Assembly (NCBI GenBank): GCA_005878635.1
Contig: VBLS01000011.1
Location: forward strand, 1-7,564
Source: Methanobacteriota archaeon
Lineage (GTDB): Archaea > Thermoplasmatota > Thermoplasmata > RBG-16-68-12
DNA length: 7,564 bases
Direction: 5' to 3'
Shown: one piece after another, positions 1 to 6,120 of the stretch
Layout of the letters: every line of letters starts with the position of its first letter
Position numbering within the stretch: position 1 is the first letter of the stretch
Program-made: the position numbers and the translations under genes
The notes under the pieces: model-generated
Told to the model about the DNA's origin: nothing
Seen by the model: the letters and a program-made list of their open reading frames with translations, nothing else
The model's database searches: none

Positions 1-111
1 AACGACCAAGATCCCGAACGCACCCGGCCGCGGGTCCGGTGCCCGGACTGCGGAAAGGAGTTCGGCCAGGAAGCGTTCCGGGCGTACCGCAAGGTCGTCC
101 ACGGATACTAG
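1..111 (+). CDS. C-terminal end of a protein with a degenerate C2H2-like zinc finger (5' truncated)
   Basis: Frame 1 is open from the window edge to a TAG stop at 109-111 and gives 36 residues. The tail holds a CPDCGKEF zinc knuckle followed by AYRKVVHGY. Laid over the classical pattern C-x2-C-x12-H-x3-H, the two Cys and the second His fit, but the first His is an Arg, so the site is either three-ligand or non-functional. The segment before it is charged and Pro-rich, like a linker, so the finger is probably a terminal appendage of a larger protein that begins outside the window. Its function cannot be judged from this fragment; nucleic-acid binding is only a guess from the finger type. The stop codon interlocks with that of the convergent acetyltransferase gene. 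The call rests on the motif and on its position at the very end of the open frame. Confidence 0.6.
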   Translation, partial: NDQDPERTRPRVRCPDCGKEFGQEAFRAYRKVVHGY

Positions 112-551
112 AGGAGATCCCGGCTGAAGACGAGGCGGCCGCCGGTGCGGAATCCGATTTTCTTCCAGAAGGCCGCGGCGCCCTCGTTCTTCGGGAAGAC
201 CTCGAGGTCGACGCGGTCGATCCGCATCGCCTTCGCTTCCTCGAGCAGCTTCGCCGCGAGCGCGCGGCCGACGCCCTTCCGACGGAGCGCCGGGTCGACG
301 AAGAAATCCTGGATCACGAGGACCCGCCCGAGTTCCGCGGAGGGCGCGTACACCGCGAGCGCGACCCCGACGAGGGCCTTCTTCTCGCGCGCGACGATGA
401 GCACGCCCGGGAACCGGTTTCGCATCTGTTGCTCGACGGCCCAGGAGATCCGTTCCGGCTTCGGCTTGACGCCTTCCGAAGTGTGGTAGGCCGCGATGAG
501 GCGTTCGACGTCCGCTCGGTCCGTGGGGTTCGCGCGTTCGACGAGCGCCAT
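108..551 (-). CDS. GNAT-family N-acetyltransferase
   Basis: A single-domain GNAT protein of 147 residues, the usual size for the family. The fold is expected to transfer an acetyl group from acetyl-CoA to an amine; the substrate cannot be read from the sequence. The acetyl-CoA pyrophosphate loop (motif A) is clear at residues 81-98: strand VIQDFFVDP, then RRKGVGRAL at 90-98, matching R/Q-x-x-G-x-G/A. Motif B follows as LEVFPKNEGAAAFWKKIGF at about 116-134, including the common N-x-x-A-x-x-F/Y-(Y/W)-x-x-x-G-F pattern. There is no signal peptide or membrane segment, so it should be cytoplasmic. The ATG at 551 is supported by a TATA-like box centred about 28 bases upstream, which implies a leaderless mRNA. 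The gene follows moeA on the same strand after a 91-base gap, but its own promoter suggests separate expression. Family assignment is firm; it could be a protein or a small-molecule acetylase. Confidence 0.9.
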   Translation of the reverse strand: MALVERANPTDRADVERLIAAYHTSEGVKPKPERISWAVEQQMRNRFPGVLIVAREKKALVGVALAVYAPSAELGRVLVIQDFFVDPALRRKGVGRALAAKLLEEAKAMRIDRVDLEVFPKNEGAAAFWKKIGFRTGGRLVFSRDLL

Positions 552-573
552 CGCGGCCGGCGAAATCCCGCCG

Positions 574-583
574 ACCTATAAGG
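574..583 (-). promoter_or_regulatory. TATA-box promoter of the GNAT gene
   Basis: Read on the minus strand this is CCTTATAGGT, an archaeal-type TATA box with its centre about 28 bases before the GNAT ATG at 551. At that distance transcription would start at or just before the ATG, giving a leaderless or nearly leaderless transcript. No Shine-Dalgarno-like sequence precedes the ATG, which fits. The box lies in the 91-base gap between moeA and the GNAT gene. Confidence 0.6.
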
Positions 584-642
584 ATTGTCCTGCAAGTGCG
601 ACGCGTGAAAATTTCGTCCGCCGCCGGGAGGAAACGGGTCCG

Positions 643-1902
643 TCAGAACAACGTGACACGTACCGACGCGCCCTTCTCGATTCGGTCGACGTCTGCGGGG
701 ATCTCGATGTATCCGTCTGCGTGCGCCATCGAGGTGATCGCGCTGCTCTCCTTGAACGCCGAGACCGCGGTCCCATCCGCGATTCGAACGGTATGGAATT
801 CGAGCCGTCCCCGAATCCGCTCGATTAGGTTTCCGAGGGGGACCTCGACCGTCCTCGGCGATGTCGGAGGGAGATGCGCCATCCGCCGGAGCATCGGCCT
901 CAGGAGCACGTAGCCGTTCGTCAGGCAGGAGGTTGGATTTCCGGGCATGACGAGGACCGGCTTCCCGTCGACGTGGCCCAGGGCGGTCGGCTTGCCGGGT
1001 TTGATCGCAATCCCGTGGAACAGGACTTCGCCGAGGGACCGGATGATGTCGACGACGAGGTCCCGTTCCCCCGCGGACGACCCGCCCGTGAAGACGATGA
1101 GGTCGTTGTCGAGTCCCCGACGGAGCGCCGTCCGAACGGCGGCCGCTCGATCGGACACCCGTCCGAGGAGGATTGGCTCGCCGCCATTCTCGCGCGTCAC
1201 GGCCGCCATCGTGTACGTGTTGACGTCATAGACCTGTCCCGGCTGGATCCGTTGACCTGGAGGGACGAGCTCGTCGCCCGTGGTCAGGATCGCAACCGTT
1301 GGCCTCACGAATGCCTTGAGCTGCGCCCGTCCGACCGCCGCGAGGACTCCGACCTTCGCGGGCGTCATCTCCTCTCCCGCGCGCACGACGATGGATCCGC
1401 GGCGGACGTCCGATCCGCGCCTCACGACATTCTGACCCATGCGCACGGGAGCGAAAATCTTCACGGCCTCGCCGTCCCGATCCGTGTCTTCGACGCGGAC
1501 GACGGCCGTGGCCCCTGGAGGGATCGTGGATCCGGTGGCCACCTCCGCGCAGCTTCCGGATGTGACGCGCTTGCGGGGCACGTCCTGCGCATGGAGTGTA
1601 TCAATTCGAACCAGGGCTGCGGGCCGCGTCTCGCTCGCCTCCTTCGTATCGTCCGCGAGGACCGCGTACCCATCCATCGCCGAGCGATCCGCGCGCGGGA
1701 CGTCCATCGTCGATCGGACATCTTCCGCCGCGACGCGGTGCAAGGCCTCGGGGAGCGGCACCGCCTCCGTCCGCCGGAGGGGCCGCACGAAATCGATCGC
1801 GATGCGCTGGGCCTCGTCAAAGGAGATGAGCCCTTTCAACGGCCGCATCCCATGCCGAACGTGAGCGTCCGACCGGGGACCCTCGACGGTTCCCCGGCTC
1901 AT
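643..1902 (-). CDS. moeA: Molybdopterin molybdenumtransferase MoeA
   Basis: MoeA inserts molybdate (or tungstate) into adenylylated molybdopterin, the last step of Moco/Wco synthesis in the cytoplasm. At 419 residues it is close to family length and carries the expected domains in order. The N-terminal domain has SAMDGYA at 74-80, whose Asp77 matches the key Asp of E. coli MoeA, and TGSTIPPGA at 123-131. The MoCF-binding domain has TTGDEL (207-212), GQVYDVN (222-228), the GGSSAGERD loop (273-281), KPGKP (301-305) and PGNPTS (320-325). Domain IV (about 350-419) contains the usual SMAHADGYIEIP. The ATG at 1902 overlaps the moaB stop as ATGA, and a GGAGTGAT sequence six bases upstream pairs well with an archaeal anti-Shine-Dalgarno, so translation is probably coupled. 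An in-frame ATG at 1848 (401 residues, MRPLKGLIS) is the alternative, because typical archaeal MoeA proteins begin near that point. The open frame extends back to 2193, but that part lies inside moaB and has no MoeA character. Confidence 0.95.
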   Translation of the reverse strand: MSRGTVEGPRSDAHVRHGMRPLKGLISFDEAQRIAIDFVRPLRRTEAVPLPEALHRVAAEDVRSTMDVPRADRSAMDGYAVLADDTKEASETRPAALVRIDTLHAQDVPRKRVTSGSCAEVATGSTIPPGATAVVRVEDTDRDGEAVKIFAPVRMGQNVVRRGSDVRRGSIVVRAGEEMTPAKVGVLAAVGRAQLKAFVRPTVAILTTGDELVPPGQRIQPGQVYDVNTYTMAAVTRENGGEPILLGRVSDRAAAVRTALRRGLDNDLIVFTGGSSAGERDLVVDIIRSLGEVLFHGIAIKPGKPTALGHVDGKPVLVMPGNPTSCLTNGYVLLRPMLRRMAHLPPTSPRTVEVPLGNLIERIRGRLEFHTVRIADGTAVSAFKESSAITSMAHADGYIEIPADVDRIEKGASVRVTLF

Positions 1903-2399
1903 CGCTGCATCACTCCGATCGCGTGCCCGAGCTCGGGAAGGATCAGCTTCTCCATGGCGAGCCGAGACGCGTCGGGGGATCCGGGGACGCAGAAGACCAG
2001 CCGGCCATGGTACACTCCCGCGACGGCCCCGGAGAGCATCGCCGCGCTGCCGATCGATGCGTACGAGAGGGACCGGAAGAGCTCTCCGAACCCCGGCAAG
2101 ATTCGCTCGAATGTGGGGAACAGGGTAGGAATGGTGACGTCCCGATTCGACAGCCCCGTCCCTCCGTTCGTCACGATGGCCTCGCAGGTCCAAGACGCTT
2201 GCTCGACCGCGTCAAGGATGGCCTTTGGCTCGTCCTTCACGACGGCGGTGAAGAGCACCGAATGGCCGGATTTCTGGAACAGGTCACGGATCAGCTTGCC
2301 CGATTCATCCGTCTGCGCCGTCCGGCTGTCGGAGATCGTAATCACGGCGCACTTCACGGAGGCCGGCGCGCCCTCCTTGTGTTTCTTCGGGACGGCCAT
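1899..2399 (-). CDS. moaB: MoaB/MogA-family molybdopterin adenylyltransferase
   Basis: This 166-residue MoCF-binding-fold protein is expected to adenylylate molybdopterin with ATP and hand the product to MoeA. Archaea generally use MoaB homologues for the role MogA plays in bacteria, so the archaeal name is preferred. Visible family marks are AVITISDSR at 18-26, an ESGKLI helix start at 32-37, the diagnostic TNGGTGLSNRDVT at 77-89 that forms the pterin-binding loop with a catalytic-type Asp at 87, and VPGSPDA at 138-144. There is no signal peptide. It is the first gene of a two-gene operon; its TGA overlaps the moeA ATG. The ATG at 2399 has a TATA-like box centred 30 bases upstream and no evident Shine-Dalgarno. 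A 9-bp inverted repeat lies 47-68 bases upstream of the ATG and may be an operator. No other Moco genes and no molybdoenzyme are present in the window. Confidence 0.95.
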   Translation of the reverse strand: MAVPKKHKEGAPASVKCAVITISDSRTAQTDESGKLIRDLFQKSGHSVLFTAVVKDEPKAILDAVEQASWTCEAIVTNGGTGLSNRDVTIPTLFPTFERILPGFGELFRSLSYASIGSAAMLSGAVAGVYHGRLVFCVPGSPDASRLAMEKLILPELGHAIGVMQR

Positions 2400-2425
2400 C
2401 GCGAATCTCGAGAAGACCTCGCGCG

Positions 2426-2434
2426 TCTAAAGGT
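2426..2434 (-). promoter_or_regulatory. TATA-like promoter of moaB-moeA
   Basis: On the minus strand the sequence reads ACCTTTAGA, a modest TATA-like element centred about 30 bases before the moaB ATG. The spacing matches the other promoters in this window and suggests a leaderless start. A second AT-rich core, TTTAA, sits inside the inverted repeat just upstream and would give a leader of about 30 bases instead, so the choice of box is uncertain. Confidence 0.45.
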
Positions 2435-2445
2435 TCGCGATGGAA

Positions 2446-2467
2446 TGCAACCTTAAACAAGGTTGCA
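2446..2467. repeat. 9-bp perfect inverted repeat upstream of moaB (candidate operator or hairpin)
   Basis: TGCAACCTT at 2446-2454 is followed after AAAC by its exact reverse complement AAGGTTGCA at 2459-2467. The pair lies in the 84-base gap between the SGNH hydrolase stop (2484) and moaB (2399), directly upstream of the moaB TATA-like box. It could bind a dimeric transcription regulator of the cofactor operon. Alternatively, in the minus-strand transcript it forms a 9-bp hairpin with a GUUU loop 17 bases after the hydrolase stop, which could end or protect that mRNA. No U-tract follows it. Confidence 0.6.
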
Positions 2468-2483
2468 CTCTTCCCCCGCCGCC

Positions 2484-4310
2484 TCACAGGAGAGAGTCCG
2501 TGTTGTCGTCCGGGCCGTCGAACGAACGGTGCCATGACGTCGAATCCTTCCGTGTGGGTTTCCGTCCCTTTTTGGCCGCCGCTCGGCCCCGTCGAGCTAG
2601 ACCGTACAACAAGCCGCCGGCACAGGCTAGGACAATGGCGAACATCGCGAGGACCGGTCCCACCGTCAGCGGGCTCGGAGAGTGGGCCGGCTCGGGTCTC
2701 GCGTCCGCGCGGAACGTGATCGTTGTCGTGGCTAGGTTGCCAGCTTCATCGTCCGCTTTCACGATGACGGAGTGGGAACCCGCGGCCCACGGACCATCGA
2801 CCTGAGACTGGGCCCCGATCATCCGGAAGGGGCCGCCGTCGACGCTGACCGCGTAGCCCGCGATCCCTGACAGCGCGTCGGATCCGGTCCACGTCAGCGG
2901 TGCGTCCGGGGCGAGCACGAGGTCGCCCGCGTTCGCGGCGACGATCGGCGCCGTCTCGTCGATGTCAAAGTATTCGTTTTTCGACGACCCGAAGGAGCCG
3001 TTGGCGTCGACCCCCTGGTACTGGACCATGTGCCGGCCTTCCGGGATCTGGAACGGAACGCGGTAGCTCGTCCACGGGGTGTCATCGATTCGGTAGCGGA
3101 TCGTCGGGGACGTCCCGCCGGTCACTGTAAGGCTGACCGTCACGGGCGATACGAACCAACCGTTCGTCCCCGCGGTCCCGGTGACCGTCGAAGCGACCTG
3201 CGGCAGGCTCGGATCGCCAGGTGGCACGTTCGCGGGAACGACGCTTTGCGCGACGACGGGACTCAACGAGGCCCCGTAGGTCGAATCGCCCGCGAAGCGA
3301 GCGCGGATGTACTCGTCCCGGGGCGCATTCGGACGGAAGGCCATCGTGCCCCAGAAGCCGCCGTTTCCATCCGTGGCGGGGAACTGTCCGATTTGCTCTT
3401 CGGGGTACCAAGCGATCTGGTCCGCGGACCACTCCAGGGTCACGGTCCGACCTGTGACACCACTGCCCGATGTGTCGGCGAGGCGACCCGACACCGTGAC
3501 CGTCTCGTTGATCATGGACGGGTTGCGGCTCGTCGTGAGCGTGAGGCTCGTGGCCGCGAGACCGGGCGGGGGTGGCGCCGCCAGCACGGCGTCCGCGAAC
3601 AGCGCGCCCAGCTTCGCGGCCCCGTTGGGGTTCAGGTGTACGCCGTCAGCCATGTCCGTCGCGGGGTCGATCTGCGGGTACAGGTCGACCAGGGTGACAT
3701 GACTGCGCCCGCTCACAACTCCGGGCAGCGCCGCGTTGTAGTCCCGGATCGCCTGCTGCCCAGCAGGCCAATCGAGATTGAACGGCGGTATGGTGGACAC
3801 AATGACGCGCTGCACGGACGGAGCCGAGAGGATCATGTCCAGGAGATGGCCGAGCCTCGTGGGCGCGTTCGGCAGGTCCACATTCTTCGTTACGTCGTTT
3901 GAGCCGATCATCAGGAGCATCACGTCCGGCGGGTTTTGGTTCAATTTGTCCGGCATGATGCCCGCGAGATCATCGATCGTGTAGCCCCCGTAGCCCTCGT
4001 GCGCCTTATCCGGCAATTCCGCCGGTCCGTTCCATTGCGTTCCGACCATGTCAAATGCGAAGCCGCGGCCGGACAGGATTTGATAGAGCGACACCCGGTA
4101 GCCCCCGAACTCCGGTGTCCCAACACCGAGCGTGTTCGAGTCGCCGGCTGCCATGATCCTCGTGCCACCGGTCGCGGAGACGTGAAGTTGGCCTTGGGCC
4201 CCCATGACGAGCGAAAGGGAGGCGGCTAAGACGAGGCCGACGAGCACGCTGGCCAGAGAGCGGTGAACGATCCAACTTGGTGTCCCCGTCGTTTTCCCGC
4301 GAGGGTACAT
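2484..4310 (-). CDS. Membrane-anchored extracellular SGNH/GDSL hydrolase with Ig-like domains
   Basis: A 608-residue surface protein. Residues 14-38 form a hydrophobic signal segment. Residues 48-245 are an SGNH (GDSL) esterase/lipase domain with all four blocks: GDSNT with nucleophile Ser58, GYGGY (106-110) providing the oxyanion Gly, GSND with Asn138, and DGVHLN with Asp222 and His225. Such enzymes hydrolyse ester bonds of lipids, acylated polysaccharides or small esters; the substrate is unknown. Residues 254-355 resemble a bacterial Ig-like repeat ending in AGDSTYGASLS. Residues 375-452 resemble OmpL47-type repeats (GWFVSPVTVSL, YRIDDTPWTSY). Residues 453-535 form a further beta-rich module. 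A transmembrane helix at about 549-571 and a Lys/Arg-rich tail would anchor it with the catalytic head outside. The ATG at 4310 is preferred over an in-frame GTG at 4400 because a TATA-like box lies about 30 bases upstream of it and the signal segment follows directly. Domain names beyond SGNH are by pattern resemblance. Confidence 0.88.
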   Translation of the reverse strand: MYPRGKTTGTPSWIVHRSLASVLVGLVLAASLSLVMGAQGQLHVSATGGTRIMAAGDSNTLGVGTPEFGGYRVSLYQILSGRGFAFDMVGTQWNGPAELPDKAHEGYGGYTIDDLAGIMPDKLNQNPPDVMLLMIGSNDVTKNVDLPNAPTRLGHLLDMILSAPSVQRVIVSTIPPFNLDWPAGQQAIRDYNAALPGVVSGRSHVTLVDLYPQIDPATDMADGVHLNPNGAAKLGALFADAVLAAPPPPGLAATSLTLTTSRNPSMINETVTVSGRLADTSGSGVTGRTVTLEWSADQIAWYPEEQIGQFPATDGNGGFWGTMAFRPNAPRDEYIRARFAGDSTYGASLSPVVAQSVVPANVPPGDPSLPQVASTVTGTAGTNGWFVSPVTVSLTVTGGTSPTIRYRIDDTPWTSYRVPFQIPEGRHMVQYQGVDANGSFGSSKNEYFDIDETAPIVAANAGDLVLAPDAPLTWTGSDALSGIAGYAVSVDGGPFRMIGAQSQVDGPWAAGSHSVIVKADDEAGNLATTTITFRADARPEPAHSPSPLTVGPVLAMFAIVLACAGGLLYGLARRGRAAAKKGRKPTRKDSTSWHRSFDGPDDNTDSLL

Positions 4311-4336
4311 TCCGGGACGAGGAACGCAGGCGTCCC

Positions 4337-4345
4337 TACATATTC
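4337..4345 (-). promoter_or_regulatory. TATA-box promoter of the SGNH hydrolase gene
   Basis: The minus strand reads CGAATATGT, with the AT-rich core centred about 30 bases before the ATG at 4310. This is the leaderless spacing also seen at the neighbouring genes. It lies inside the open frame that extends upstream to a GTG at 4400, which argues against that longer start. Confidence 0.5.
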
Positions 4346-4375
4346 GGCCTGTCAAGTTTATCACCGATGAATCTT

Positions 4376-4394
4376 GGAGCGAAAATGTCGCTCC
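4376..4394. repeat. 7-bp perfect inverted repeat between the radical SAM and SGNH genes
   Basis: GGAGCGA at 4376-4382 and its reverse complement TCGCTCC at 4388-4394 flank the 5-base loop AAATG. The pair is about 75 bases past the radical SAM stop and about 32 bases upstream of the SGNH TATA box. It may be an RNA hairpin near the 3' end of the radical SAM transcript or a protein-binding site upstream of the SGNH promoter. No T-tract typical of archaeal termination follows on the minus strand. Confidence 0.4.
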
Positions 4395-4468
4395 GTCCAC
4401 TCGTGTCGCCGGAAGTTGGACGGGTCGTTCAAGTCAAAGGAATCGCCGAATCCGAGCAGGCCCAATCG

Positions 4469-6094
4469 CTACATCGCCAGGCCCAGGAAGGGTGCGACGC
4501 GGTCCGCGACTTCGGGATCGTCGAGCGAAGCCGCGAACGCGGGGAGGGAATCGAAAGGTCTCGCGCGGACGATTCGGGCCGCGCGCTTCGCCCCGATCCC
4601 GGGGAGGGCGGTAATGGCCCCGAGCGGGGCGTGGTTCACGTCGAGCGGATATTCGACCGCGGTGAGGGACCGTTGCCCGTGGCTCACGACGCGCACATCG
4701 ACGAACCGGTTCAGCGTCGGATGGTAGGGCAGGCCCACGAGGATCGGATAGGTCCCGATCTGTCGACCGTACGTGACCCGGCCGTCCTCCATTTCCAGGA
4801 ACACGTTGCGGAGCACCGTGCCCTCCGGAACGACGCGTTGCAGCATCTCATGGTCCACGACGGTGCGGACCGTCTCCTTGAACCGGCGGAATTCGCGGTA
4901 CAATCCGGTCGGCTCGAACTCCCGCCGGACCGGTCGGACCTGGCGGATGTTGATCCGGCGGATCCAAAGGTCCTCGGCCAAGAGTCGCCGCAAGAATTCC
5001 AGATTCAGGTCGAAGGTCTTCTTCGTCTCGCCGTCCAAGCCCGCGACGAAGTTGAGGCCCGGCAAGAGCGTCGGCATCCCGTTCGCGCCGCGCGCGCGAC
5101 CGACCTCGTTCACCATGCGGATCGCCTCGAGGCATCCGTCCGCGTCGATGTTCAGGTTGTTCGCCTCCGTCACCGCCGGGTCCGCGGACTCGAGGCCGAA
5201 CGACAACAGGTTCCCCGGGGACGCGAGGCGGACGAGGTCCCGCATCGCCGCCATCGCGGCCTCCGGATGCGCGATCATCATCGCCGGATCGCCGTTGTCC
5301 GTGTGCAGGACCTTGAGGTTCGGCGCCGCGGCCCGAATCCCCTCGAGAAGCGACCGGATCGCGGGCCCGTTGATCCGCGGCGTCGGCGACGATCCGAGGC
5401 CGATCGCCTGGTAGCTGAAGAAGTCCGCCTGGCCGCCGAGGCGGAAGTTCACCGCCCCGAGTTCCGCGAGACGCCGGACCTCCGCGAGGACGCCGGAGAG
5501 GTCCCGGAACTTCGGCTTCCCGTACATCGGCTCGATGCAGAAGGAGCAACCCTTGTTGACGTACCGCACGCACCCTTTCGACGTGTCGAGCTCGACCGTC
5601 AGCGGATCGGGGAAGTCCGGATGGGCCCGCACCACGTCCGCCCCGAGGAGGGCCCAACGGTCCCACTCCTCCATCGTCTTGTCGCGGTGCGTCCACTCGC
5701 CCGCCGTCAGATGATCGTATACGGCGGCGTCGAGGTCCCGAAGGGCGATCCAGTCGAAAGGCTCGACCAAGGTTTCGTCGTAATATCGGAAGCGCGCGAG
5801 CGGGCCGCCGAAGACCCGCGGGCCTTCGAAGGCCGTCGCGTGGTGGACGATCTCCTTCTCGCTGATCGGCAGGCTCCGCAGGTACTTGCCGGGGACGATC
5901 GGGCCGGAGATGACCACGAGGAGATCGCCGAGGAGCGGGTGGCCTGCCCGGGCCCGGTCGATCGTCACGTATTCCCATGTGTGGCCGGCGTCGCGGATCG
6001 CCCCTGCGGCATACCGCGGATAGGGCGAGATGTACGGCGGCACGCCGAAGTTCGACGGCTCGTCCACGTACCCGTCGAGGATCACGACCTTCAT
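4469..6094 (-). CDS. Archaeal radical SAM protein with C-terminal helix-hairpin-helix (COG1031-like)
   Basis: A 541-residue protein resembling the uncharacterised archaeal radical SAM group with a C-terminal HhH motif. Numbering here is from the ATG. Residues 1-155 form an N-terminal alpha/beta region starting MKVVILDGYVDEP, reminiscent of the Rossmann-like domain found before many radical SAM cores. The cluster motif is GCVRYVNKGCSFC, with Cys175, Cys183 and Cys186, giving CX7CX2C instead of the canonical CX3CX2C. LGGQAD (219-224) occupies the SAM-binding GGE-like position; SFGLESAD (298-305) and NFVAGLDGET (348-357) continue the barrel. The HhH at about 491-506 (LGAITALPGIGAKRAARI) suggests nucleic-acid contact. 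The reaction is unknown. The ATG at 6094 is preferred over an in-frame TTG at 6103 because a strong TATA box is centred 30 bases before the ATG but only about 20 before the TTG. The enzyme is expected to be cytoplasmic and oxygen-sensitive. It is separated from the upstream membrane-protein gene by 49 bases that contain its own promoter. Confidence 0.9.
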   Translation of the reverse strand: MKVVILDGYVDEPSNFGVPPYISPYPRYAAGAIRDAGHTWEYVTIDRARAGHPLLGDLLVVISGPIVPGKYLRSLPISEKEIVHHATAFEGPRVFGGPLARFRYYDETLVEPFDWIALRDLDAAVYDHLTAGEWTHRDKTMEEWDRWALLGADVVRAHPDFPDPLTVELDTSKGCVRYVNKGCSFCIEPMYGKPKFRDLSGVLAEVRRLAELGAVNFRLGGQADFFSYQAIGLGSSPTPRINGPAIRSLLEGIRAAAPNLKVLHTDNGDPAMMIAHPEAAMAAMRDLVRLASPGNLLSFGLESADPAVTEANNLNIDADGCLEAIRMVNEVGRARGANGMPTLLPGLNFVAGLDGETKKTFDLNLEFLRRLLAEDLWIRRINIRQVRPVRREFEPTGLYREFRRFKETVRTVVDHEMLQRVVPEGTVLRNVFLEMEDGRVTYGRQIGTYPILVGLPYHPTLNRFVDVRVVSHGQRSLTAVEYPLDVNHAPLGAITALPGIGAKRAARIVRARPFDSLPAFAASLDDPEVADRVAPFLGLAM

Positions 6095-6104
6095 GGGCCG
6101 CAAT

Positions 6105-6118
6105 CCATGTCGACGTGG
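6105..6118. repeat. Imperfect 14-bp palindrome between TATA box and start of the radical SAM gene
   Basis: CCATGTCGACGTGG is a palindrome with a single mismatched pair (T against G). It lies between the TATA box (6121-6131) and the ATG at 6094, overlapping the expected region just upstream of the transcription start. Archaeal repressors often bind there. With only 14 bp and a GC-rich background, chance is a real possibility. Confidence 0.3.
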
Positions 6119-6120
6119 CG

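Noticed and set aside
604..613. AT-rich GTGAAAATTT after the moeA stop as a terminator or promoter
   Set aside because: It has only a four-base T-run on the minus strand and no stem; too weak to call as a terminator, and wrongly spaced for the GNAT start.
1903..2193. Upstream extension of moeA to a start at 2193
   Set aside because: The extra 97 residues lie out of frame inside moaB and are Arg-rich without MoeA similarity; the ATGA overlap at 1899-1902 gives the natural start.
2406..2413. Palindrome TCTCGAGA near the expected moaB transcription start
   Set aside because: An 8-bp palindrome is expected by chance in a window of this size, and the pairing does not extend.
874..2430. Long plus-strand open frame of 518 codons opposite moeA and moaB
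   Set aside because: It is antisense to two confidently identified genes, has low-complexity Arg/Asp-rich composition, and has no recognisable domain.
4311..4400. Upstream extension of the SGNH hydrolase to a GTG at 4400
   Set aside because: It would place the TATA-like box inside the coding region and put 30 non-hydrophobic residues before the signal segment.
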